Source: Melieria omissa
Taxonomy: Eukaryota; Arthropoda; Insecta; Diptera; Ulidiidae
Reading direction: 5' to 3'
NCBI GenBank assembly: GCA_963971225.1
Contig: OZ020267.1
Span: 102,559,729-102,623,728 of the forward strand
DNA length: 64,000 nt
Part shown: positions 22,410-33,129 of the stretch, one piece after another
Numbering within the stretch: position 1 is the stretch's first letter
Layout of the letters: each line of letters opens with the position of its first letter
Position numbers and translations under genes: made by a program
The notes under the pieces: generated by a model
Told to the model about the DNA's origin: nothing
The model's input: the letters and a program-made list of their open reading frames with translations, nothing else
Databases searched by the model: none

Positions 22410-23700
22410 CACTTCGTTCAATATTGTGTGTGACTAACTAATTAAAACAAATTTTTTTGCCAAAATTCGTTTTTATTCAACAACAAAGTCCTCTTTTAGG
22501 GAGATACAATCATTCCAACGCTTTTCCAATCTTTCGATACCGCCTTTGTAGAACGATTTTTCTTTGCCTTCAAAATAGGCGTTAGTTTCGGCGATTACTT
22601 CATCATTTGAGCCAAATCTCTTACTACGGAGCTTCTTTTTGAGGTCTGCGAAGAGCCAGTAGTCGCTGGGGGCCAGATCTGGAGAATACGGGGGATGAGG
22701 AAGCAATTCGAAGCCCAATTCATGCATTTTTGTCATCGTTTTCATCGACTTGTGACACGGTGCATTGTCTTGGTGAAACAACACTTTTTTCTTCTTCATA
22801 TGGGGCCGCTTAATCGCGATTTCTTCTTTCAAACGTTCCAACAACGCTATATAATAGTCGCTATTGATTGTTTTCCCTTTCTCAAGATAGTCGATGAATA
22901 TTATTCCGTGCACATCCCAAAATACTGACGCCATAATCTTGCCAGCCGATGTTTGTGCCTTTGGACGTTTTGGGCGGCTTTCACCGGTTGCATGCCACTC
23001 AGCAGACTGCTGATTTGAGTCTGGAGTGAAATGGTGGATCCATGTTTCATCCATTGTGATGTACCGACGCAAAAACTCCGACTTGTTGTGCGTAAACATG
23101 TCCAAACAGCTCTTTGAATCATCGATTCGTTGTTGTTTTTGCTCCGGTGTGAGCAAACGCGGCACCCATTTCGAAAACACCTTTTTCATAACCAAATGTT
23201 CGTGTATTATGGTGTGTACACTGCCTGCTGATATCTTTAGAATGTCAGCAATCTCCCCACTTTCACTTTACGGTCGGACATAATGATTTTCAGTGTTTTT
23301 TCAACGTTTTCCGGAATAACAGCGTCATTTGGCCGTCCAGTAGATGGAATGTCATCGGTGTCTGTACGACCACGTTTGAATTCGGCATACCAATAACAAA
23401 TGGTTCTTTTTGATGGAGCAGAGTCCGAATAATGTTTTTCAAGCCATTCCTGGCATTGAACAGTATTTTTTTTCATTAAAAAACAATGATAAATCAGCAC
23501 ACGGAATTGCTTTGAATTCATTTTTTTTGAAAACTCAAAAGTAGTGTCACTTAAAGCACTGTAACTTGTAAACTAATGGTCGGATTGACATATAATTTTG
23601 ACAGTAAGCCTAAAAAGGTTCACAATTTCGAAAAAAGATATTGATTTAGTATTAGTGCCGCCATCTATGTGTCAGTCACACACATTATTGAACGAAGTGT
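22410..23700 (-). mobile_element. Full-length irritans-type mariner (copy D), 1,291 bp
   Basis: Inverted ends of about 27 bp: ACACTTCGTTCAATATTGTG at 22,410 and ACACTTCGTTCAATAATGTG on the minus strand from 23,700, each followed by TGTGAC. TA target duplications at 22,408-22,409 and 23,701-23,702. Length matches a complete mariner. Confidence 0.92.
22473..23521 (-). pseudogene. Irritans-type mariner transposase, single frameshift
   Basis: Cut-and-paste transposase. It starts with ATG at 23,521 (MNSKQFRVLIYHCFLMKKNT) and runs through the helix-turn-helix region (RTDTDDIPSTGRPND) to KVKVG near 23,255. There a loss of one base (or an equivalent change) shifts the frame. The other frame continues EIADILKIS and then stays open to a stop at 22,473. 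All three catalytic aspartates are present: TMDETWIHH, FHQDNAPCH and SPDLAPSDYW, the last two 34 apart. Both NLS-like basic runs and the YSPDLAPSDY signature of mariners are kept. About 349 residues would be the full family length (Himar-type 348). This is the most complete transposase in the window and may be one base from intact. Confidence 0.88.
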
Positions 23701-23744
23701 TACTTGCTAGATTTTATCACAAAACAAATTGGCTTGTGGAGGCA

Positions 23745-23850
23745 CTTTGAATTGCAGTTAGTCAGATGATATCTTTCTTGTGGTATCACAATGGGCCCTT
23801 TTTGCGACGTAAGTGTGTGCGAGTCCCGTGTGCAGGCCTAACCTAAAATA
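23745..23850 (+). mobile_element. LOA-like LINE 3' end fragment
   Basis: GTGGTATCACAATGGGCC, then CGAGTCCCGTGTGCAGGCCT and AACCTAAAATAACC. The same 3' sequence ends the LINE at 57,152 (minus) and resembles the end of the LINE at 53,293. Only the 3' end inserted. Confidence 0.6.
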
Positions 23851-24360
23851 ACCTGGGTCGAAAAAATTTAGACCAATTTTGTAGTTTTCTTAAAAAAAGT
23901 TATGTTTGGTATTTATAATTTATTTATAAATTTCAATTGAGGGTTTCTTCAAACTAAGTACTTTTTTATTACTTAAATTTAAAAATATTTAGTGATTGCA
24001 TTATGGGAAATGAATTCAAAAATTTATTATTTCTTAATTACAATTGAAATAATAAATAATTGAAATATTTAATGAATTGAAAAAAAGTATTTTAACTTTT
24101 AAATTAAATTGAATTAAAAAAAGGATTTTCTAATAAAAACCTTAAGTTACATATTTTAAAAAGGGTTTAAAATTAATAATAATAAACAAAATATTTATTA
24201 ATTGCGTTATGAGAAATTATTGTGTCTTAAATTCAATTGAAATAATAAATAATAATTGAAATATTTAATGAATTTTTTTATAATAATTTTTTTAAATCAA
24301 AAAAAGTTTTTTTTTTAATTCAAGCTACATATTCCAAAAAAGGTTTTAAATTTAGTAATA

Positions 24361-25215
24361 ATAAATAATAAATAAAATAAAATAAAATAAAATAAAATAA
24401 AATAAAATAAACTAAATAAATAAAATAAATACAATAAATAAATAAAATAATTAAATAAAATAAATAAATAAAATAAATAAAATAAAATAAATAAAATAAA
24501 TAAAATAAATAAAATAAATAAAATAAATAAAATAAATAAAATAAATAAAATAAATAAAATAAATAAAATAAATAAAATAAATAAAATAAATAAAATAAAT
24601 AAAATAAATAAAATAAATAAAATAAATAAAATAAATAAAATAAATAAAATAAATAAAATAAATAAAATAAATAAAATAAATAAAATTTAATAAAATAAAT
24701 AAATAAAATAATTAAATAAAATAAATAAATAAAATAAATAAAATAAAATAAATAAAATAAATAAAATAAATAAAATAAATAAAATAAATAAAATAAATAA
24801 AATAAATAAAATAAATAAAATAAATAAAATAAATAAAATAAATAAAATAAATAAAATAAATAAAATAAATAAATAAAATAAATAAAATAAATAAAATAAA
24901 TAAAATAAATAAAATAAATAAAATAAATAAAATAAATAAAATAAATAAAATAAATAAAATAAATAAAATAAATAAAATAAATAAAATAAATAAAATAAAT
25001 AAAATAAATAAAATAAATAAAATAAATAAAATAAATAAAATAAATAAAATAAATAAAATAAATAAAATAAATAAAATAAATAAAATAAATAAAATAAATA
25101 AAATAAATAAAATAAATAAAGTAAATAAAATAAACAAAATAAATACAATAAAAAACAAAAAAATAAAATAAAATAAAATAAAAGAAAATAAAATAAAATA
25201 AAATAAAACGAAATA
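24361..25215. repeat. A/T satellite, 9-bp unit (ATAAATAAA)n
   Basis: Two nearly pure runs (about 24,473-24,684 and 24,724-25,135) of the 9-mer with pentamer (AAAAT) borders. As 9 is a multiple of three and the unit has no stop on the minus strand, it yields open frames of 153-181 codons of repeating Leu/Phe/Tyr/Ile that are not genes. Confidence 0.95.
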
Positions 25216-25314
25216 AAATAATATATTTATTAAGTGCACTATGAGAAATAAATTCAAATAAATAACTAATTTCTTAAATTCAATTAAATTAATAAGTAGT
25301 AATGTAAATATGTA

Positions 25315-25643
25315 ATAATTTAATAATTGATTGGCACGACAGCCCGCTTACGCGAGACTAAGGCCCAGCTTCCCGCAACCACCCGTGTTGTGCGTGTGAA
25401 TTTTGTACGCGGGTGGAAGGGACCTACAGTTTTATGCCGGTTCCGAACGGCAGGTTGGGAGCTTTTTCATAGGCAATTTTTACTCTCAGAGGTTTGCCAT
25501 TTCCAGCTGAGAGGACAGCCACCGAAAGAGAAAACGAGTTTCCCGTTATTTTTTTTAGGTGTTACTACATGCAGAATTCGAACTAGCGTCGCTCTGCATG
25601 CGACTCGCTTGGACCGCGCACTAACCAACTGAGCCACGGCGGC
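25315..25643 (-). mobile_element. tRNA-derived SINE with 12-bp target duplication
   Basis: On the minus strand it starts at 25,643 with GCCGCCGTGGCTCAGTTGG. A box-A match (TGGCTCAGTTGG, 25,636-25,625) and a box-B match (AGTTCGAATTCT, 25,584-25,573) lie about 40 bp apart, as in an internal RNA polymerase III promoter. The body continues to an A/T-rich 3' tail near 25,315. The perfect 12-bp repeat TGTAAATATGTA flanks it (25,303-25,314 and 25,644-25,655). It encodes no protein and would rely on a partner LINE. The parent tRNA is not clear. Confidence 0.85.
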
Positions 25644-25655
25644 TGTAAATATGTA

Positions 25656-26259
25656 GTGAATTAAAAAAAAGTAGTATATTTTTTCTATTAAATTACATTT
25701 TACAAAATATTCTCTAATAAAAACTCAAGTAACGGGTTTTAAATTAATTATAACGAGCTTATTTTTAAAAAGCAAAAATTAAACCGTATACCAACTAATT
25801 AATAATAACTCAATTCAATTTTTTTTATATCTTCGTAGCATTTAATAGTTTAATTAAATAAACCGTCGTGCGAAAAAAAACCAATAAAATACAATACGCA
25901 ACAATTAAAAACATGTTAAATGCAATGCGAACAAAATCAAGAGTCAGCAATATAGCGTTAATAAAAAAGAAAGCAACAGCGATAAAATCAAAAATAAATA
26001 AATGCAATTAAAAAAATATTAACAAAGTAATTAACATTGAAATGGGACTTGAAATCGAAATTGAATAAAATTGTAGCATCGTTTGAATGCATTTTTGCAG
26101 CAATTCAATTTAAAAAAGGCTGAAATAGTCGACAACAAAAAAAAAACAACAAATTAAAAATATCACACAACAGCAACAACAACAACAACGCCAAACACTA
26201 ACGACTAGCGTATAACAAATTTGCATACAATTCAATTCAACACTTGACGCGCTGCCAAA
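25656..26259. promoter_or_regulatory. Likely 5' leader/upstream region of the exon at 26,260
   Basis: A/T-rich, then CAACAGCAACAACAACAACA at about 26,168, common in fly 5' untranslated leaders. No TATA box or initiator could be assigned with confidence, so the transcription start is unknown. Confidence 0.35.
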
Positions 26260-26470
26260 ATGCCCATTGAACTGTCAATGGGGCGCGTCGGCCATTTGAC
26301 ATTTGCTGTGGCGCTCTTAATGAGCCGCATTTTCATTATCATCGCTCTGGCGGATGCGGCAATGGCGCTGAGCGGCAACGGCAGCGGCGGTGCGGGCTCG
26401 AATGCCGGCGGCGGCGTGGTGGGTAGCGGAGGCATCGGCGGCACCACGTCTGGCAGCATGGCCAATAATG
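26260..26470 (+). CDS. Candidate first coding exon, secreted or membrane protein
   Basis: The ATG at 26,260 has a good fly start context (GCCAAA before it). Seventy codons follow, with one base of the next codon before a strong donor (ATG|GTGAGTG at 26,470/26,471). Residues about 11-37 are hydrophobic (HLTFAVALLM...IFIIIALADAAMA) and end in an AMA-type signal-peptidase site, so a signal peptide or signal anchor is likely. Residues about 40-70 are Gly/Ser/Asn-rich low complexity (GNGSGGAGSNAGGG, GGIGGTTSG). The local G+C content is far above the surroundings, which supports coding use. No downstream exon was recognised within the remaining 37 kb, so the intron may be very long. I do not recognise the gene. 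The open frame on the opposite strand (26,232-26,528) is a shadow. Confidence 0.55.
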
Positions 26471-29400
26471 GTGAGTGAATTAATTGCATTTGTGGACAAC
26501 AACAAGGGGAGCGAATGATGGGTGACAAACGAGAGAAATATAAATATTTTTGATGTCTTATTAAATGACAATATTAATGCGTTGTTTAATTATTCACACC
26601 CGAGGGAAATTGTGGACTATGAAACGTATTTTTTGTTTGCATTTTAATGGCCTGAATTTGAAAGCATAAATTTATAAAATTTATACACAGTGCGGTGTCA
26701 TATTATGTTAAGCGAAATTTAAAGGTTTTTTTATGGATGCAGCCTAAAAATATGCAGAAAAAAATTTATTTTACCGTTAATGGTGTTGACTTGAATTGAA
26801 CTAAACTGAAGCAGTTGAATATAGGAAAAAAACATATGAAACTAATCGTTTATTGTAAAGGATTTTTCAATAGGGACGATTCTAAGTTGAATTGGGTTAC
26901 AAAAAATTATTTTTTTGAAAGGCTAATGTATTCACTATGTACAGAATATCTTCTCATGGTGAAAATGTTAGCTGCAGCTTGTCACAGTAGCACAGTTCCT
27001 TTCTTTCATCACTTTTTTCTAAACTAAAATATTCCAATACTCTTTTGAAGTTCTCCTGCTTTTAAATTACTCACACACCTGCGCATCATCGGCATAAATG
27101 ATTAAAACTCACACTCACTCATTATGCTTTAGTCTCTTCTCCAAATTAACTTTACCCAACATTTCAATTGCCACACCAAATCAGCACCAATAACTATAAA
27201 ACAACCGCTGACGTTATTCACAAATTTGCATTTTATTTGCAACCGAACGCATTTGCACCTAAAAGCACAACTCAAGCGACATAACCAACTCTGGCTGTCA
27301 AATCACTAAAATCGCATTTATACGGCAACAAATTAATGTTGCACCAACTTGCAATGCACATTTTCAATTCAATTAGCTAATTTGCATTTAAGCGCCTAAA
27401 AGTATACACTTGCACCGTAAACCGTTGCCGTAAAAACAACACCAGACAAGCAAGCAAGCAAGCAAAAAAACAACAACAACAAATGGCAATCATTAGCATG
27501 TCAGTGCTTTTGTTGCACAGCGCCATAAAGTATGCAAATTGTGTAATTGTTTTTCTTAATAGTTTTTGTTTACCAGTTTACTGTTGCATACTTTACGGCA
27601 TAAACGGGCACATTATGAGTGCAATGTTGCACAGCAAACAAATGTCAAAATGTGACGTTTGTTGTGTTGCGTTTTTATTGCTCTACTGTATAAATTATTG
27701 TTCTAGTGTTGTTTTAGTTGTTTGAGTTGTTGTTGTGGGTGTTGCATTGTTGACTGTAAATTACTTTGTGACAATTTGCAAAAGTGTTTTTCACCACTCG
27801 GCAACGCGCCCTGGCTGCATTTCATTAAGCGCTTTCGTGCAGTTATTTCATTATGGTTGTTGTTGTTTTTGTTTTTTCAACTACTTGTGACACATTTTGT
27901 GTAATTTTCCACCACTTACACTGAGTGTAGCTACAGTTGCCGCTACGACGCCACTTCTTAATTAATGGCAATTGAAAAGTTAGCTTTTTTTTAAGTAAAC
28001 GACGAGCACCAACAAAAACGCAAATTGCTGTGTCAAGTCATTTGTGACATCAACTTTATTTGATTGTCATTTTTAATGAGCCAATTGTGGGCGTCTGTAA
28101 GTGCAGTTTTGTGCAAAGTGCGAGTTCAACGTCTGAAGCTGCACTTGCAGATTAATTATGTCAATGAACTGCAGAAGAAATATCTTGCATTCATTCATAT
28201 AAAAGTTTGCCAAATTCAGCTTTTTAATGAGAAATTGATTGCATCTCTGACTACAATTAAAAGCAAATATGTGCACTTGAGCAGATATTCCATTTTAATG
28301 TGGCATTGATTGTGTATTTCAACTTAATATGCCATGACAGCATAACTTGGACACAGACACAGCTTATTGTCAACGTCAGCACATCGCACAGCGAAGCACA
28401 ATTGCGCCCGAAAGTATGCCCCATGCGAATGACATAAATGCCAGAAACACTAACGCTGCATTGTACAACAACCACAAATACATTGCATACATTTAGGCTA
28501 AAGTTTCGTTTGCAGATTTGTTGCAAACCAGCACGTTGGACTGTTGTCAGATTTGTCTCCGAGCCTTAATGGCCACTTTGTTGTGTATGAATTTAATTTA
28601 AATTGGCCACACAATTTCACAAACAATTTCAGAACAACGCCGTCGGCCATTTACGTATACAGCAAGTTGAAAATAATTTTATTTAAATGTGCATAGCAGA
28701 CGCTCCAAAATACATGCGGCCCCGTTTTCATCATATCAACCAAATCAGCTCGATAACAGGCGATTGTATTAAATTTTCCTAAATGTCTGCGTAATTTGTG
28801 CCAATAAAAACTCCAATTTCACTTTGTGTGTACATTCGACACACGCACACAGCCGCCTAGATCCCAATACACCATGAACCCGATAAGCGCTGTGATTTAT
28901 GCGAGCCGGCACAAAAACGAGTTTGCCGCCACGCCATAACCCAGCGAAAAATTACGCCGACACACATCATTAATCTCGACCGCAGCGCAACGTCTCGGCC
29001 GAGGACCCTTTGCGCGCGCACAGACCGCCTCGGTGGCCTTCAGAAGTATAAATCAACAACCGAACGCACACGTGTGCGCCCACTTCGGGCCAAGGGCGCT
29101 GTCGGGGCGTAGCAATAAAGCAGCGAAAGCGAAAAACGCTCTAGTCAACGAGGGGAGTATGAAGAAGCTGTCTACTAATTGCTAATCAGTTTGTGGTAAC
29201 CGCAATTGTGGTTAAAACAATAAAATACCACAACAGCCAGAGGGTGAAAATGTGACAAGAAAGGAACGAAGCGAACCGTAAAGGGCCAAGCAAAAACCAA
29301 CAGACGGCGACTGCTAATGGCAGCCTATTGAATTTTCTCCACATTGCACAAGTATGAGTGGGATTTTGTGTGTGTGTGTGTATGTCTGTTTGCGTGGGAG

Positions 29401-30369
29401 GGCCCCTTATTGATCGGCATTGTGTGTGTGTGTGTGTAGCGTTTTCGATTCGAATTGCCTTGGTGTGCTCTAATAATATTAATGAATTTCTGGTCGATAT
29501 GGCAACTTTCTGTGCGTTAAGCATTACTACACATAAGCTGTCTGATGGAATATAATTTCAATGAGCAAATAACGCCAACACAATTGCCATCGAATTATGA
29601 TTCAATTAAGCAAATTTGTTATTTTTGTATATTCGTATATACTTGTCAAGCTTAAATATTTTATTTTATTTTTTTATTTATTAATTTCTTAATTTTTATT
29701 TTTATGTTTTATTTGTACATGCAATAGTTCATTAACCTATACTAAGCTTATTTATTTACCTACGAAATTCACAAAGAAAATTCAAAATAGGTGAAAGCAA
29801 TGACATTTCATTCATGGCATTCATTTTGGGTAGGTTTGTACAGAAGTTTTGAGAAAAATATCATTAAAACCAAATTTATTGCCCAAAATTTTTGCAACAA
29901 GCAGATATTTGGCAGAGGTTTGAGACCACAAAATTGACCCCCTTGCGTACGCAACTTGGTACAACTGGATACTCCTCAAAGTTGAGGTTATCTCCTTTGC
30001 AGTAATATTCATCGATTGCAATGCACTTATGACAAAGTTTGATTAATTTTTCATAACATTTGCAATACTCGATGTTTCGGTATGTCCACCAGAATCGTCT
30101 TTGATTTATGTTCTCTTCTTATCTCTTTTTACATTTTTTCTGCGTCCCTCGTAATGATCATTGGAACAAATCGATCAGAACAAAATCGCAAGGAGCTAAA
30201 TCAGATGAATGCAATAACTGGAATTATTCATTCTATTAATTTAATTTCAATTACTCACTCATTCTTTGTAATTTTTTTTATGTTTTATTATAATCACCTC
30301 ATTCTTCATATTTTTGCTCATTCTATCTTTCTGACACTTCATTGTGAATGTTTATGTATATTTTTTTTC
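26471..30369 (+). other. Repeat-poor intron-like DNA
   Basis: No gene recognised. Contains four copies of the GCCNTAAAGTATGC-like word (about 27,393-27,410; 27,522-27,538; 27,584-27,599 minus; 28,405-28,420). 28,840-29,170 is G+C-rich with GTATAAATCAA at about 29,046; it could be a promoter or enhancer but nothing decides it. GT tracts at 29,367-29,437. Confidence 0.4.
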
Positions 30370-30370
30370 A

Positions 30371-31597
30371 TAGCATTAATTTCCTTCGACTGGCATTTAT
30401 TTCCTTCAACTGATACTTGAGAGGTCGTCGGATCAATCTTCCTTTTTTAGATATTTGCTCGGGCCACTTCTGTTTCTCTACCTTGGGTTCGTCTGTAGAC
30501 ACGTGTGCTACCTTTAGCCTATCCGTGGATAATGTGACCTCTTTTCCTTTAATGTCCAGCTTGAACGTCTTATTCCCTCTGGATAAGACTCGATACGGAC
30601 CTTCGAAGGGTGGAGTTAATGGTTTTATAGCATCTATACGAAGGAATACATGAGTGCACGTTTCTAAATTTTTCTGTATGAAAACTTTAGGTGTGTTGTG
30701 ATGAAGCGGTTCCGGTGCTCTGAGCGACCGCATTATCTGCCATAGGTTACCAACGAATTCATGTTTGTTTGTGGCCTTATTTGTAAAACTATATCGTAAC
30801 ACTTGGCCATACAGCATCTCTGTCGGTGATGCTTCTTTTACGGCGGTACGGAGGAGGAGGACGATCGGCAGTACTTCTTTCCATGTTGACGTGTGATGGC
30901 ATGTTATTGCCGCTTTAAGTGATCTATGCCATCTTTCGATCATGCCATTACTTTGCGGATGATAAGTGTTGGAAGTGTTGTTGACAACCAAGCATTTTGG
31001 CAAGTTGTCAAAAGAGGTGAGACTGAAATTGACGCCCCTGATCGGTAGTGATACGAGCTGCAACACCGAACCGGGGGATCCATGTGTCGATAACAGCTTT
31101 GGCCACTGTCTCCGCAGATTGATCGGGAAGCGGAACTGCTTCCGACCATTGACTAAAACGATCTATTATCGTTAAGATATAGTTGCAATTATCTGATGAA
31201 GGAAGAGGGCCCACGAGATCGATATGGATGTGCTCGAAAAGATTATCCGGTGGCGTAAACTTTTCGAGGCAAGCGCGATTATGTCTTTGTTTTTTAGATC
31301 GGTAACAAGCGATGCAGCGTTCAGTCAAGAGTTTTATGTCTTTTCGCATGTTTGGCCACACGAATCGCTGATCAATAAGTTTGGTAGTGCCGCGGACCCC
31401 GGGGTGTGAAATGTTATGAAGCGATGAGAACACTGTTTGTCATTGTGTGGCTGGGACGAATAGTCGGATCCGCCCAGTAGAGATATCGCAGAAAACTGTC
31501 ACGGGAGTACCTGGTTATTGTAGCTGTCGTGACTCCAGTGAGGAGTCCTTCCGTGCGTTGATGAGATCGATATCATCTGCTTGTTCTAAAGCCAATT
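30371..31597 (-). pseudogene. Ty3/gypsy integrase fragment (orphan)
   Basis: Retroelement integrase, the enzyme that joins element DNA to the host chromosome. Order on the minus strand: a few residues before the integrase proper (from about 31,597), the HHCC zinc finger (HNISHPG...CIACYRS, 31,410-31,280), the catalytic core with its acidic residues at [18 protein letters not shown] and NGMIERWHRSL, and the C-terminal GPY-type module (FEGPYRVLSRGNKTF), ending near 30,371. The frame is broken at least twice: a stop just upstream of 31,433 and a frame change near 31,015 in a T-run. Protease, reverse transcriptase, RNase H, gag, env and LTRs were not found beside it, so it is a dead fragment. Confidence 0.8.
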
Positions 31598-33129
31598 TTT
31601 AAGTTTTCATGTCTCCCTTTCTTATTCCTTTGTTTTTATTTAATTTTTATTATTTTTATTTAGTATTTAATGTCAAACCTTTTTTTATTCCTTCCTGTTT
31701 TCCTTGCCTTCATTAACTCCCTCTTTGAATCCATTCTCAAACCATTCTCCGCACTTTCGTTGATTGATTTTCCCTCATGTTAATTTGCCTTAAATTCCTT
31801 CGCACTCTTTGCAATTTCTTTGTCATTCTTTGTTTTCTAAATTTTTTGCACATCCCCCAAACATGTGTTTTCTGCCATCTTCCTCCGCTACTCCATTTTG
31901 TTTCGATCGCATTCCTCTCGAAATTCTTTTCCCATCTGTTTTATGTTGCATGCGTTTTCCCGTTTGACTTAAGCAAAGCACGCCGCATGGCCATCAGTCA
32001 TGTTGGCAAGCACATTAACTGTACATTTTTGACATTCCACTGCCACGTTTGATTGCTTGCTGTCATTTTTGACTATTTGCTTTTGCATATCCAACAGTTT
32101 GCGATTTATTTTTTTCAAATGTCATCTTCAACGCGATGGAAACACATCAAAACACATCGCTTGTCGCAACTCCTTCGCTCCCAGCATCGAAACGGATAAC
32201 AACCGTAAAATCTGCACTATCTGCACATCATGACTGTTACTGTCACTATCGCAAGCGCCATCATCATTTACCGCCCGCCACTCGGCGTCCGCAGTCGATG
32301 TGTCCCCTCGGCCACACGATGACTTCGCTTAAGTGTCGCTTACGCAAATCTGACAAATGACAGCAGCAACGGCAAAATGGTTATTGCTTATTTTGTCATT
32401 TATCTACATTTGCTGCCGTCTCGACCACGCTTCAGTGTCACGGCAGATGTTGGTTTTGTTTTCAATTTTGTTGTATTTGTTGTTAGGCAATTCATTGCTG
32501 TTATCGTTGTTGTCCAAAGTCGAAACACTAACAATTTTCATTGCGACAATGGAGCACTTGGCCAGCGTGCTTGACGTGTTTGCGTATTTGTCAATTTATT
32601 AGATTTGTCAATTTGATTGGTTTGCTAACGGTATAATGTTAACATGATGGGCCATTGTGACAGTTGGCTGTCGGAATGTATATTGAGTGTGTACGCCTTG
32701 CATAACTAATGACAGTTGCTCATTAACCGGACATGGCCATGAATAAGCAATGGACTCGAGTACTATTTAAATATTTTAACAACTCTGGCAATTGGATTAA
32801 TTAAGTATTTGTAATTAACTAAATTGCAATTAGCAGCAAAGGACGGGGGTGTGAGTGTGATTAGAAAATGTTTGCGATGTGGGTAGGCAATGTTTGTAAT
32901 GTGGACAACAAATGTGTAAAGGTTATAGCGAAGACATTGTAAGAACTTTTGACGTAATTTGGACGGGCGGACATGTGACAGTTACGCAATTGGTAGCTAA
33001 TAGTTGAGTGTATGCAATCGAAAGGTCTTAGAAAAAAAGGTCTAGAAGAAGAAGAAGAAGAAATAAACAAAATTAAGCCTTAGCATCTTTTGTAATTTTA
33101 TCTAACACTAGCAGAGCCCCGCGGCTTTG
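31598..33129. other. Non-coding stretch
   Basis: No gene recognised. T/C-rich at 31,600-31,970. Open frames of 65-91 codons carry no known domain. Confidence 0.4.

Larger units (their letters stand above)
23930..25690. repeat. Old 207-bp tandem repeat interrupted by satellite and SINE
   Basis: Anchors TTGCATTATGGGAAAT (23,996), TTGCGTTATGAGAAAT (24,203) and GTGCACTATGAGAAAT (25,234), followed in each by ATTCAATT-rich sequence and by a TTTAATGAATT-type word. The first two are 207 bp apart. The third unit is stretched by the 9-bp satellite and split by the SINE. Confidence 0.65.

Noticed and set aside
24687..25257. Open frames of 153-181 codons of repeating Leu/Phe/Tyr/Ile (minus)
   Set aside because: They come from the stop-free 9-bp A/T satellite and have no start context or protein complexity.
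25561..25643. Functional tRNA gene
   Set aside because: Box A and box B are present but the cloverleaf does not close and the unit continues into a 329-bp SINE with its own target duplication.
26232..26571. Minus-strand frames opposite the exon at 26,260
   Set aside because: Shadows created by the Gly-rich (GGC) codons; no start or splice support.
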